Positions 1-10,865 are shown, counted from the first letter of the stretch. The stretch: 64,000 nt of DNA from Psococerastis gibbosa (GCA_963971405.1 OZ020490.1:10340874-10404873); one strand, 5' to 3'. Notes: generated by a model from the sequence alone, not told the origin. Numbers and translations are program-made.

Positions 1-531
1 CTCTAATGCCTACAAGAGCCATCGAAATTTTATGTGTTATATTGTAAGTGATGTCATTTTTGGACTTTGTCTGTTGGCAACACATCATAAGCTTATTTAT
101 TTATTTATTATTTATTTATTTCCAATTTATTCTAGTAGTAGTGATTAATCTACAGTTTCTATAGTATTTTCAAAAGAACAAAATACTTTGAAACATCGCA
201 TTTGTTTTCTTTTGAAAATGAAATTAGAACTTCAATGGGTTGCCGTTTTATATTAACTTGATCTGCGGGTTGAAAATGTAAACCAAACAATTTTGAGTAG
301 CACTTTCCATTCTAAAATTATCTTGCACTTACATTTTTAATCCCAGGTTAAAATTAATTATAAACGGCATAGTGGTATAGGGTTCCACATTTTTATTTTT
401 TATTAGGATAAGTATGCAAATTTAGTGTAAGATTCAGAAAACCGAGGTGAAAACACGTCTTAGTCGGTGTGGGTTGGCACATGGCATCGAGGAGTGAAAG
501 AGTTTAACAATGGGTAGGAATTAATTCGGAA

Positions 532-760
532 GCCAGGAGATGTGGAGTAGTGGTACAGACTCCGACTTTCATCTGAAAGGTTGTTGGTTCGAGTCCCACG
601 CATTAGCTATTTTTTCTGGCCATGCTTCGGTGGGCATGTAAAGCAGGCGGTCCCGGGCTTTCCTAGTTGAATGTAAGAGAGGGCTATACAGCCCTAACTC
701 TGCTAGATTGACCTTGGAATGGAACCAAAAGTAAGTATTTAAAAAAGTCAATATTTTTAA
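532..760 (+). repeat. SINE1 copy (tRNA-Glu-like head)
   Basis: SINE1 consensus features are a start GTCAGGACATGTAGAG, an A-box region AGTAGTGGTACAGACTCC, an anticodon-loop-like CTTTCACCC, a B-box GGTTCGAGTCCCAC, a body TTCGGAGGGCATGTAAAGCA and a 3' end CTCCGCTAGGTTGGCTTAGT then AACAAAAAGTCAATATTTAT(TTAT)n. The anticodon-loop stretch resembles tRNA-Glu (TTC), so the head is inferred to be tRNA-Glu-derived. This copy is full length and moderately diverged. Confidence 0.85.
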
Positions 761-860
761 CCATACCAAAAATGTCTATAACCGATGGGGTCGTCGGCAA
801 GGCAAGGTTCAATGGGCAGCATGTAATCCTACAAAGCCCTTCAATAATAATAATAATAAT

Positions 861-1712
861 AAGAACCGGTCCGAGTTTACTCGAACATGCTTTCCAATTT
901 ATCAAAATTAGTAGACAGAGAAAATGAGTAATTTCATGGTAAATAATTTTCCTATGGTTAAATTTCCTATATCTCGGGGGGAGGGGGGGGGGGTTGTCCA
1001 CCTGACCTCACTCGTCACTGGTGGCGAGGTAAATTCTAGATAGATCAGACCAACACATTACCACACAGCAATACTGGCAGGGCACGCAATGCATTTGAGC
1101 GTGAATTTTCTATCATTTTTTTGTACAAAAACAAATAATTTTTTGGGAAAGCAACCTGTCCGGTTTCGTTACTCAATTTAACACCTAAAACATACCTGAA
1201 GGTAGAAATCATCGATGGAAAGGTGTCGCAGAAAAATTATGAAAAATTATTTTTTAGTCATTTTTCATTAAAATTTAGTCATTTTTATTTTTTTACCCCC
1301 AGAAGCAAACTATCAAGGGGCAAGCGACCCCCCGCATTTTATCAACATTAACAACAACTACAATATATGTGAGTTTAAAAGAAATCGTTGGAGCCGTTTT
1401 TGGGAAATCATTTTTTTAGACGTTTTTTTGAAGTTTTTTGAAAATAAAAACCCCCCAAATTGAGTTAGCCCGAAATAAAAAAAATGGTCCCGAGGTATGA
1501 TTTTTGTGAACCTACATGCCGAATTTCAGCAAAATCGACCGAGTAGCTTGCCCGGAAATCGACGAACAGACAGACAGACAGACATTTCGTAAAAACCACT
1601 TTTTTTGGTTCCTGGGACCTCAAAACGTGTAAATCCGTTGAAATCTCGGAATCGAAAATTTCGACCGTCACAAAGCTTTCCTTATACTACGTATCAATTG
1701 GAAAGCAATAAT
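861..1712 (+). repeat. GACA-core repeat, copy 1
   Basis: An 850-bp unit aligns end to end with 7337-8198. Shared blocks are AAGAACCGGTCCGAGTTTAC, a G-tract, GTCCGGTTTCGTTACTCAA, AATCGTTGGAGCCGTTTTTG, CCCCCCAAATTGAGTTAGCC, a GACAGACA run and AACGTGTAAATCCGTTGAAA. It has no protein-coding frame. The class is not recognised. Confidence 0.8.
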
Positions 1713-1785
1713 AATAATAGGATACATAGTGCCATGGTTTGGTTTTGGTCGTTTGGGAACTTGCTTTGAAATGAATGAGAGAACC

Positions 1786-1826
1786 TCCTGATTATGGTCG
1801 ATTCCGAACCACTTGGGGAACTTAAA
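1786..1826 (-). repeat. SINE2 shred
   Basis: GAACCTCCTGATTATGGTCG then ATTCCGAACCACTTGGGGAA match the SINE2 core only. Confidence 0.6.
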
Positions 1827-2819
1827 AGCTAAGCATTACAACTCTATTTTATTCTATATCTTTGGAGAAATCTCAGTGAAAGGAACATCATAAGTTAACA
1901 AGTTAACAGTTTTACGAGTACGGGAAGAACCAAGAACCCCCCCCCCCCCCTCCGTTGGGAAATAGCGGGAAATCGGCGATTCGGTAATTTTGAATGCGTT
2001 GATTATTAGACCTTGGGGTTCACGGGGCTGTGAGCCGGAAAAATCTTGAATAAATATCACTGCTCAAACTCCATTTAAGCGAAATGTAATTGTGAAAGTT
2101 CCCTGCGGTCTTGTGTGATTTTAAAAGAAAGTCCCTGTTTTCAAGCTTGTAAGTGCTTTGTTTCACATGATACTAAAAGTTATAAATTAGTGCTTGGTAA
2201 AGTCTGACTCACGTCTGTTTCATAGAGTGCCAATTGTAAGTATAGGTATGTCCCAGTTTGTTTATTGTCGCTTGTAGCCAGTAGCGTAAATCACTTCTGC
2301 TGCCCCCCCCCCCTAGTACAGTCATCTTAGCTAAGTACATTCGATACTCTACATACTTGACTTCCTTGGTAGTCCGAAGTACGATATCTACGTGTTTACA
2401 ATTGCCATGATGATCGCCAATCTTCGATAGAAGAGGCAATCGAAGAAGAATATACAAACTTAGGGGCGAAGTGAGGGAAAAGCCATTGGCGAAATGAAAT
2501 TAAAAACCTCTTTATAGTAGGCGAACTTTAGCCCCCGAGGGCTACTCTTCCAACTAACCTTTTTACAATTACAATTTACAAATTATTTTATTTTTCGCAC
2601 TATTTAATAATAATAATAATAATAGTGTAATTCCCAAAATAAATTCAGTTACATAAATTTAGATAATAAATTTTTCTTCTTTGGGTCCCTTGCCATTGTG
2701 CAGCCATTTTGCACGTGGAGGCAAGATTTTCATACGTAACATAACATTTTCATGAAAAAAAAGAAGAGAAAAAATAATAGCAGAAGAAAAGATAGAAAGT
2801 AATAACATTCATTCACTCA

Positions 2820-3400
2820 TTCATTCACTCCCAAGGAACTGATGTCAGGCAGGCTGTCCTAAAAATCCCCAATTTATTATCTGTTCTTCGTTCTTCTGGC
2901 AAGGAATTCCAAAGCCTAGAGGTGTTCACTGCGAAATAATGGTTGTAGTAGTTTGTTCGGTTTCTAGGAATAGAAAGTTGTTGTTGTTGTTGTTTCTAAC
3001 GCCTGCTTTCAGCATTTCAGCTTTAAGCAACCCTGTCAGCCTGGCGGGGGGAGTGAGTCTGTTTGTTAACTTGAGGCACCCTAAGGGCAGACTCTTTCAC
3101 CTCGGGGAAAGGGGAGTTGACTGACAGGGTGGACCTCCTTATAGTCCGAACCACTTGGGGAACATGGTAAAGTCACCCGATTAAATCGGAGGTGACCAGG
3201 ACTCGACTTATACTGCCTAAGCGCGTCATCCTGTCCCACCAGGTTCCCCTGCCAACGCCAAGGAATTGAAAGTTTGTTAGAAGCTCTTGTGTTAAAGTTA
3301 TGGTAATCAGACAAGTATGTGAATAAGGATGATAGATAAGATGGGTTTTTGTTATGTAATATCCTAAACTGAACAGACACAAGCCCGACTTAAGTTAGTA
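2820..3400 (-). pseudogene. LINE C-terminal fragment carrying a nested SINE2
   Basis: On the minus strand the frame gives VQFRILHNKNPSYLSSLF, HNFNTRASNKLSIP and, after the SINE2, RNRTNYYNHYFAVNTSRL then WNSLPEERR. This is the NTR...LWNSLP C-terminus seen in many arthropod LINEs, ending in GAATGAATGAGTGAATG repeats. The SINE2 interrupts it at 2978-3260. Removing the SINE and one target duplication leaves the two halves in the same frame, so the LINE frame was open when the SINE landed. Confidence 0.7.
2978..3260 (-). repeat. SINE2 subfamily C, nested in LINE
   Basis: Flanked by AGGAATAGAAAG (2966-2977) and AGGAATTGAAAG (3261-3272), 11 of 12 identical. The plus-strand left end is (TTG)n, i.e. 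the minus-strand 3' tail is (CAA)n. It shares with other SINE2 copies the block GGACCTCCT..CCGAACCACTTGGGGAAC and the GGAGGTGACCAGGAC block. It has an extra segment (CTGTCAGCCTGGCGGG, CTTGAGGCACCCTAAGGGC) found otherwise only at 13620-13740. Confidence 0.8.
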
Positions 3401-3744
3401 AATGGGTATGTTGCAGGTAAGTTGTTCATTCCTTACATACATTAAAAAAATATCCATAGAGTTCTACATGGTTTCGATTCATATTGTATCTCCGTGACTG
3501 CAATCATCGTACCTTTCAGAGCTCCCTCCAAGCAAAGTAAGTATGAATACATCAATTACACTGCAAAATTGTATTTTGCTCCCTCTCTAACGTACACAAA
3601 GTCGCTAACAAATCTACTGTGGAGGCAGGTACTGTAAATGAGGTAGGTAGCTGCTCGGCATGATACGCATAGGTTCTGATTTTCAGGGAAGTGACATTTA
3701 AGGGTGCGTTCGAAGTCAATGCGATAGGTTGTGAAGCACGATTA

Positions 3745-3984
3745 GTAGTAGTAGTATGGTTGGACACAGTCCCAGGCCACAGTGTGGGCCCATAGGACAG
3801 TGGACCTCCTGATTATAGTGGATTCCGAACCACTTGGGAAACACAGTGAAGTCACACGGTTAGTTCAGAGGTGACCAGGACAAGTCCTACCATGTTTCCC
3901 TACCGGCACTGTGCACACGACCAAGTTATCTGCATCTTTGAACCTGCTTTGGTCCGCTGGATTCAACTTCGTAAGGCGGCCGGC
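3745..3984 (-). repeat. SINE2 subfamily A, full length with target duplication
   Basis: The 240-bp copy is flanked by TGAAGCACGATTA at 3732-3744 and 3985-3997. In plus orientation it begins (AGT)n and ends GGCGGCCGGC, so the element reads on the minus strand from GCCGGCCGCC to an (ACT)n-type tail. A B-box-like GGTTCAAAGATGC lies near its 5' end. Retroposition is inferred from the duplication and the simple-repeat tail. Confidence 0.85.
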
Positions 3985-4130
3985 TGAAGCACGATTAACT
4001 GTCTAGTTTCAAACTGCGATAACCATTGAGCTACATTATCAGGAATGGTCTATTTAGTTAGTTAATTTTTTAGCATTGGTTTGTGGTTTACTCATTCTTC
4101 CTAGTTGCTGCCATAAAATAAGTTTTAATA

Positions 4131-4600
4131 CAGGGTGCGGCAGCATAATTTCCTTATTTGTAATGCGCGTCATTTGGTCAGTTGATGTGGTGGCGGAATG
4201 CTTGTGGTCTTGTTCGAGAGATGGCACTTAAAATTTTTTTTGAAGCACAGTTCTGACACCATCATGCGTTGGAGCAGTGAGCAGCGTGCAGCTGCCGCGG
4301 AGGCTTATTTTTCGAGCGGTTTTTCTGTGATTGCAACCCAGCGCGCCTTTCGGGATCACTTTAATTTAGCCCCGTTTCAATTGTCTTGTGGGTCACTACG
4401 TTCAGCCAGTGTGACAAAACGAAGAATTGGAGTCCCTCGGCCCATTAGATCACGTGAGGCAGTCAGGCTGTTTTGAGGGAACAATTCCCATAACGCCTCA
4501 TCTCAATCAGGGGCGATTTGCAGGGGCCGACCCGATCTCCCGATTTGTGATTTTTTTCTGCTGGGTATGAAAAACACAAAAAATCTGTATTTTTTTTCCT
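4131..4600 (+). pseudogene. Internally deleted mariner/IS630-like transposase (DUF4817 type)
   Basis: CAGGGTGCGGCAGCATAATT at 4131 looks like the terminal repeat of the family. The ATG at 4264 opens MRWSSEQRAAAAEAYFSSG and VIATQRAFRDHFNLAP, the helix-turn-helix region I associate with DUF4817 transposons of arthropods, continuing to KRRIGVPRPIRS. The frame stops at 4476. From about 4514 another frame gives RPDLPICDFFLLG and KNTKNLY, matching the RSPDLTPCDFFLWG-type block of the DDE domain. The middle of the transposase is therefore deleted and no 3' terminal repeat is visible. The copy cannot encode an active enzyme. Confidence 0.75.
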
Positions 4601-4601
4601 T

Positions 4602-4628
4602 GTCCAGTACTCCCTGGACAAGGAGCAT
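4602..4628. other. Perfect 10-bp hairpin
   Basis: CCTTGTCCAG and CTGGACAAGG flank a 6-base loop. Similar CTCCTTGTCCAGGGAATACT lies at 25911, and related text lies near 57750, so it probably belongs to a dispersed repeat end. Confidence 0.5.
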
Positions 4629-4674
4629 ATAGTAAAGTAATTTTTATTTCCTTCCAAATATAGATTCACAATAT

Positions 4675-4706
4675 ATTATTATATATATATATATATATAT
4701 ATATTA
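4675..4706. repeat. (AT)n microsatellite
   Basis: A run of about 13 AT units. Shorter ones lie at 5434, 12562, 32582 and 42380. ATT/AAT runs lie at 842, 2608, 30968 and 62922. Confidence 0.9.
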
Positions 4707-5099
4707 CAATACAATAACTTACAGGCATACAATTTTTGGTAGGGTACCAAAAACCCCCTTAGGGGTTTGTCTGGTCGAGTTGGTTACAAAATGTCACCTC
4801 AGTACGATATGCAAAGAAGACATTGCACGTTAGTTACGTTTGAAAAAAAACAGTTTTTTATTCATTTTTTTACTGAACCAATATTTTGTATTATGAGTAG
4901 TTCTTCGGGTAATTCGTTAAACACCGACGGAATAGCAACACGTAGTTCGGCTTGTCCATATTTGTTAAAATACATTGGTTCTATAAATCGTTTTGACTTC
5001 ACTTAAGTTTACAAGTAAATTAAAATTGAAAATAAATAAATAATGGCCATGTTTTATTACTAAACCAACCTAGCGGAGGTGTCTGCCAACTCGTGGCGA

Positions 5100-5360
5100 C
5101 AATCTTTCAGGAGACGGTCTGAGTTTGCACCACTGCACCACTACAGCACATTCTAATTCTAATGCAGCTAATTCTGCCACTGTTTTTCGACCCCGCCGTT
5201 CTCGCTAGGTTGTGGACATAAAACTTTCGGAGGCCTTCTATAACAGTATTCATCCACCTTTTCCTTGGCTTCCCCATGTACCTACTACCTTCTAAATCAT
5301 TGTTTTACGAGCATCCATTCTTTTGACATGCCCAGTCTTCAGTCTTTCCTGCTGGATAAT
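5100..5360 (-). pseudogene. LINE C-terminal fragment
   Basis: On the minus strand the frames give TGHVKRMDARKTMI and, one shift later, GKPRKRWMNTVIEGLRKF. These match the W-GHVxRMD...GRPRxRW C-terminal motif of arthropod LINEs. There are several stops and frameshifts. Confidence 0.5.
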
Positions 5361-6185
5361 AATGATAATGGAATTAAAACTGAAAGGCGTTAATGGCGCA
5401 TACTCTTGACTACTAAGAGAAGTTACATAAAAAATATATATATATATATAAATAATAGTAGCTCTTGGATGGAATCAACTTTCTTATACAAAACTGGCAC
5501 ATCTCCTTCACTCCAGGTTCTCCAGGTATAAGGATCAGTAGTAGGGGAAGTCGGGGCGGAGTTCGCCCCTTAATGATGAAATATCTCCGACTACGAAAAT
5601 GAAATATCTTGAAATGTCAGCGACGTCACATGTCACCCCGCTCTACGGTCTTCATTTCACCTTTTGCACCCCCAAGCAGCTCAGCTTGGGGTCAAATCTG
5701 CAATTTTCCTGACACCGCAAAGTGAGGCTGGGAAATTTTCTATTTTGAAGTCGCAGACATCAAGTCACAGAGAGATTTCTCACAGCTGATTTTTTGCTGA
5801 CGGCTTTCCAGGTTTTACGTTTTATGGATTTTATGTCAATGGCCCCGATCACACCCTCAATTATTAGTGGCATAAACGCTATCTTATTTTTTTTTTCTTT
5901 TAATTAATTGAAAAAAAAATCTTAAAATTCAGTTGTAAGTATGCATATATCTTATATAATTCCAGTGCAGAACGAGATAATAGAGTCTACATCTTCGCAG
6001 CTAACTGCTCTAAGAAAAGTGTAACCTTAAAAGGATCAAATTCCCGTCGAAATATTTGCCCTTCATTATGGAAAAAGGACTGTAGGAGCAAGCAGTAGAA
6101 ACACTCTGCAGGTGCCAGAATAGGCCATAGCGCCCACGTGCAAACGCAAAAACGTACTCCGATGTAAAAAAGAGTTAACATAAAT

Positions 6186-6375
6186 CAATATATTGACTTT
6201 TTGTTCTATTACTAAGCCATCCTAATGGAGTTAGGGCTATGAAGCCCTCTCTTTCATTTAACTAGGCGACCGCCTGCTTTACATGTCCTCCGAAGAAAAT
6301 ACCTATAGCAATTGTGGAACTCGAACCAACAACCTTTCGGGTGAAAGTCTGTACCACTACTCTGCATGTCCTGAC
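6186..6375 (-). repeat. SINE1 copy
   Basis: A full-length reverse-orientation copy. It keeps the B-box (as GGACTCGAACC-type reverse) and the GTCAGGACATG start at 6365-6375, where SINE2 has inserted directly against its 5' end. Confidence 0.8.
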
Positions 6376-6379
6376 AGTA

Positions 6380-6664
6380 GTAGTAGTAGTGTTCGTCGGG
6401 TTAATAACGACTTAGGCCTCATTTGGGCCCATAGAGCGACCCCGACTTGACTGTCCTATGCCAGCCCATAGGACAGTGGACCTCCTGATTATAGTGGATT
6501 CCTAACCACTTGGGAAACACAGTGAAGTCACACGATTAGTTCGGAGGTGACCAAGACAAGTCCTACCATGTTTCCCTACCGGCACTGTGCACACGACCAA
6601 GTTATCTGCAGCTTTGAACCTGCTCTGGTCTGCTGGATTCAACATGGTATGGCGGCCGGTTTGA
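6380..6664 (-). repeat. SINE2 subfamily B
   Basis: It has the same body, with the longer 3' segment GTTCGTCGGGTTAATAACGA replacing the subfamily A end. The duplication is CCTGACAGTA (6370-6379 and 6665-6674). The target was the 5' edge of a SINE1 copy. Confidence 0.85.
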
Positions 6665-6710
6665 CCTGACAGTAAGTGTAATAAGTGTATTAAAGAAAGA
6701 AAACTATAAT

Positions 6711-6775
6711 ATCAGTCGGGACTTGAACCAACAGAGTCAACGCCTACCGAGGCAACTGACCTACAAAACCGCGAA
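6711..6775 (-). repeat. tRNA-like SINE head
   Basis: On the minus strand GTAGGTCAGTTGCCTCGGTA resembles a tRNA D-arm/A-box and GTTGGTTCAAGTCCCGACTG a T-arm/B-box, 30 bp apart. There is no proper anticodon stem, so it is a tRNA-derived repeat rather than a tRNA gene. It differs from SINE1. Confidence 0.55.
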
Positions 6776-6822
6776 ATTGAAAACCAATTGAATGCCACTG
6801 GTTTAATTGATTTTGAGAGGTT

Positions 6823-6840
6823 CGGGGGGGGGGGGGGGGC
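6823..6840. repeat. Poly-G tract
   Basis: An uninterrupted G run of about 17 bases. Similar runs of 9 or more occur about 20 times in the window (for example about 979, 1936 (C), 7450, 22271 (C), 34259, 59610), many inside hAT-type MITEs. Confidence 0.9.
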
Positions 6841-7336
6841 TGGGAGTAGGGGGCGAGGGGGCCCAGTAAAGAATTCACGTAGTGGAGAAAGATGAGGAAA
6901 TATTTCCTCACGCCAGTGAATACCCGCGGAATTTCAGATATGATCGGCATTACTTTGCCCCACTCGTCCCTTAACTTTCGAGTGGTCTTTTATAAGATAA
7001 TGCTGATTTCAACCCTTATTTACATCCGGACTCGTAACCGAACTTGGCTAAGTCACATTAGGCCGGATCGTAAATATAGGGTGTCCATGTCATGTCCATA
7101 CCGTAGATTTGCTGAAATGATCGTAAATAAGTTCAATAATAAATAGTCTTCCCTGTCGTCGTACTTGCCCGCACCCCCTTTACTTTGGACTTGCGCATCC
7201 TCAAAGTTATTTTTACCCCCCCCCCCCCATCCCTTCTTTGCTCTATATGCTTTAGCGCGAAAAATCTGATTCCACGCTTTCTCTTGTGGATTAGATGGTT
7301 TTGAATTGTCGGAATGGGAACCGGATAATAAAAATA

Positions 7337-8279
7337 AAGAACCGGTCCGAGTTTACTTGAACATGCTTTCCAATTTATCAATTAGTAGGGAGAGATAATG
7401 AATGATTTCATGGTAAATAATTTTCCTATGGTTAAATTTCGGATATCTCGGGGGGGGGGGGGGGGTGTCCATCTGACGTCACTGGAGGTGAGGTAGCCTC
7501 AATATATTTAAAACACATTACAACACAGTAATAATGGCAGAGCAGGCAATGCATTTCAGCGTGAAGTTTCTATCATTTTTTCAACAAAAACATTTTTGCG
7601 CAAAAGCAAATAGGTTTTTGGGAAAGCCAACTGTCCGGTTTCGTTACTCAACTTAACACCTAAAACATGCCTGAAGGTAGAAATCATCGATAGAAAATTT
7701 CACAGAAATATTATTTTTTAGTCATTTTTCATTAAAATTAAGTTATTTTTATTTTTTTACCCCCAGAAGCAAACTATCAAGCGACCCCCCGCATTTTATC
7801 AACATTAAGAACGACTAGAATATATGTGAATTTAAAAGAAATCGTTGGAGCCGTTTTTGAGAAATAATTTTTTTAGACGTTTTTTTTGGAGTTTTTTGAG
7901 AATAAAAGCCCCCCAAATTGAGTTAGCCCAAAATAAAAAAAAATAGTCCCGAGGTATGATTTTTGTGAACCTACATGCCAAATTTCACTCAAATCCACCG
8001 AGTAGTCTGCCCGGAAATCGACGAACAGACAGACCGACAGACCAACAGACCGACCTACAGACAGACATTTCGTAAAAAACACTTTTTTGGGTATCCTGGG
8101 ACCCCAAAACGTGTAAATCCGTTGAAATCTCGGAATCGAAAATTTCGACCGTCACAAAGCTTTCCTTATACTACGTATAAATTGGAAAGCAATAATATTA
8201 CACTTTTGCCATTAACTTTTACCAATAGACTCTAGAGGAGCCTTTAATAATAATAACGTTTTCACTCGTACCGGTTCTT
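7337..8279 (+). repeat. GACA-core repeat, copy 2, possibly with TIRs
   Basis: It aligns to copy 1. It begins AAGAACCGGTCCGAG and, beyond the common end, has CGTACCGGTTCTT at 8267-8279, the inverse of its start. This suggests terminal inverted repeats and a non-autonomous DNA transposon. No target duplication was found, so the class is unproven. Confidence 0.7.
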
Positions 8280-9830
8280 ACAATTATTGGTATAAATGAT
8301 TGTATAATTTAAATATTTTGTAATGGGGGAATTATTGGCTTCCAATTTCAATCACCTTACAGTTACATGATGAGTGTGGCCCAATGTGAAATGGGAAAAC
8401 CCAGCAAAAGGTATATTTGCATCACTCTCGATAAAGTCCAAAATGTAATTTGATTCTGTGTTTAATTTTAATTTTTAAAGACAAGCTGTATTATGTGACT
8501 TAACTTTACTTTCACGTAAGTGCTATTATTTTATTTACTAAGTATAACTTACTGCATCTATACGACTTTGCTTTAATGTAAGTGTTACCGGTATCGATTT
8601 CTGGACTCACACCTGTTGATGGTATATGATCTTTTTATTATTGTTATTATTATTAATATAATTATACGAAATAGTAGCTTGGGGCTCGGTCGCTGATGGT
8701 TATACTAAGAGAATTAGGAACCTCCAGGTCTCTCTCTTAAGAACAATCGACAATAATCTACACAGTGAAACAAACTACAATTTTTTCTCTTAGAAATATC
8801 GTATATTGCCCATAGCTTTATTACATACTCAAGCCATTATATTGTTGACTTATTTTAACTCAAAATAAAAGACCATAAACCCTTCTAGGTACAGTCGCAG
8901 AGTTGGAACAACTTACAACCATTATTTAAAAAATAAATAATAAATTATATTGAGCTTCCTCATAATAATATACATGTCTATCACGAGCTTAAGGTAGCAA
9001 TTCCCTGAGTTTTTAATTTGATTCCCGTCAGTCTTCTAGAGCTGGATAGCTATTGTATAATAATCTACAATACAATGCTGTAAAGCGAAATCTAGGAGAC
9101 TGCCTGATAAATTGTTTAAATGATGACGATGAATTCTTTTGATTTATTTTATTATATACTGGATAATGTAAGATAACTTAATTTACTTACTTACTAACTT
9201 ATATCACTTTAATGAACTATACCTGTATTATTTTTTACTTTTCTTTTTTATTGTAATAATGTAGCTCGTGCTCCCTATAACTGTTTATAACTGTTTGTAG
9301 CCTTTTGGTGAATCCTGCCACAAGCCTCCCTTATGGGGCTTACATGCAGTTTTCGGGTAAAAACGATTATTGTTATAATATTGTATTGTATTCTTTCTAT
9401 TAAATGCTCCCAGTGCTGGGGGTACCGGCTGGGGAAAAAAATTAATATACTGGACAAGGGAAAGAAAGAAAGAAGATACATAAAACCAGGTAAGTTATTC
9501 AATGAATACAATTCCAAAACTCGGGACAAAATTCAGTAGAAGTTTAGTAGAATTATTATACATTTATCTGTAAGCTTTATAATTGGCAGCAGGAGCCAGA
9601 GGGAGGTAGGGGGAAACCTGTAGACTTCAGGTCTTTAAGTTGAAGAGAGCTTAGTACAAGTGTAAGCAAGTTGGGAATGCCGCGGGCCTTGTTAAAACTT
9701 GCAAATTCAGTTGATTAACCAAGTTTGCGCGTCAATTTTCGGCAAACAAATCTTCAGTAGCTCTTCACGTCAGCAATCAGTGATAATTATTGTTATTGCT
9801 TTATATTCGTGCCCTGTAGGTTGTGACTAG
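8280..9830. other. AT-rich stretch, little recognised
   Basis: Mostly A/T-rich DNA. At 9320-9410, GGGGCTTACATGCAGTTTTC followed by TATTGTATTGTA looks like the 3' end of an unidentified LINE or SINE. No gene. Confidence 0.4.
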
Positions 9831-9839
9831 ACTTAGTAC

Positions 9840-10003
9840 CAGGGACGGATTCAGCCCATTTTTTTTTTGGGGGGGGGGGTAGCTGAGGGTCAAAATAGGA
9901 AAAACTTATGTAGGATCGACTAAATTAGAGCGTAATAACTTAATTTACAATAGATTTACCAAATTTTGGGGGGGGGCAGCTACCCCCCCTGTATCCGTCC
10001 TTG
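9840..10003. mobile_element. hAT-type MITE with perfect 8-bp duplication
   Basis: CTTAGTAC at 9832-9839 and 10004-10011. Ends are CAGGGACGGATTCAG and CTGTATCCGTCCTTG. The 164-bp element has G-tracts just inside both ends. A sister copy is at 22146. Confidence 0.9.
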
Positions 10004-10170
10004 CTTAGTACCGTCGAGGTTCGATGTTAGTATTATAAAAACAGTTGCCACTGGTTACACCTGCGACAAGCCAGCGAGAGAAATGTGCTGAAGTAGACTA
10101 AGATCCCATGACACATCTATCAACGGATCACTGGCGTTCAAATCGTTCGTGTGTACTGGGCCTTTGTTTT

Positions 10171-10370
10171 TTAATGACTTTTTTACTTAATGGGCCCAGA
10201 CCTTGTCCAATGCTTACGACCCCATGGATTCCGAACATTATTTTAATTGTTTCCTTATGAATTTTTGGTCATTGGCAATCTGGTATACGTTCTCGATGTC
10301 AACCTACACCGGCTGCAAGCGATAATGGACAAGCTAAGACAAGCTTACCATTGACCCAATGAAACAATTC
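10171..10370 (-). repeat. SINE4 copy (unclassified dispersed repeat)
   Basis: The family is recognised by CATTGCGTCAATGGTAAGCT, CCATTATCGCTTGTAGCCGG, GAACGTATACCA and TCCATGGGGTCGTTGGCA, ending GGCCCATAAAAAGCCC plus A. This copy lacks the head. No clear pol III boxes were found, so SINE is a tentative label. Confidence 0.65.
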
Positions 10371-10865
10371 ATTCATTCATTCAAACAGTTCCGTTATAAT
10401 TTTCCCTCTTTTTCATGTTTGTTTGTTTGTTTTTTTGTCAAGAAAAATTTTATGTTATTAATTGAAAAATAAATTGTGAACTAAAATGGGTTAGCTGGTA
10501 GAGTACCAGAGTAGCCCTTTGGGGGTTTTCATTCATTCATTCATTCATTCAGAATGCGAGTCTACTGGACCTTAGAAATTTATGCATACATACGAACTTA
10601 ACTTTAACAACCTACTTACCTTCAGCTCAGTATTATACCGCTCATCCGGGAAATGCTCATTTTGAATTCAGAAGACCCTCCAGTTCCCATTTCGCGGTAA
10701 CCATAGGTTACAATAATATTATTATGATATCTAGTAACCGTTTGAGAATGGGCAGTTATGGCAGATTACAATAGTATTGATATCGCTGAATGGCGAACAA
10801 AAGGGGTCAGTTTTTAATGGGATTACGCGCATGAGAGTACTTCAAAATGGACTTTTCTTATGATT

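Noticed and set aside
1560-1600. GACAGACAGACA array as a possible CRISPR or functional satellite
   Set aside because: A 4-bp microsatellite within a dispersed repeat, with no spacers; the genome is eukaryotic.
3081-3380. 99-codon minus-strand frame as a host gene
   Set aside because: It is a chimera of a LINE tail and the SINE2 inserted in it.
6823-6840. Poly-G runs as sequencing or assembly artefacts
   Set aside because: Many recur at matching positions inside related MITEs, so most are probably real, though their exact lengths are uncertain.
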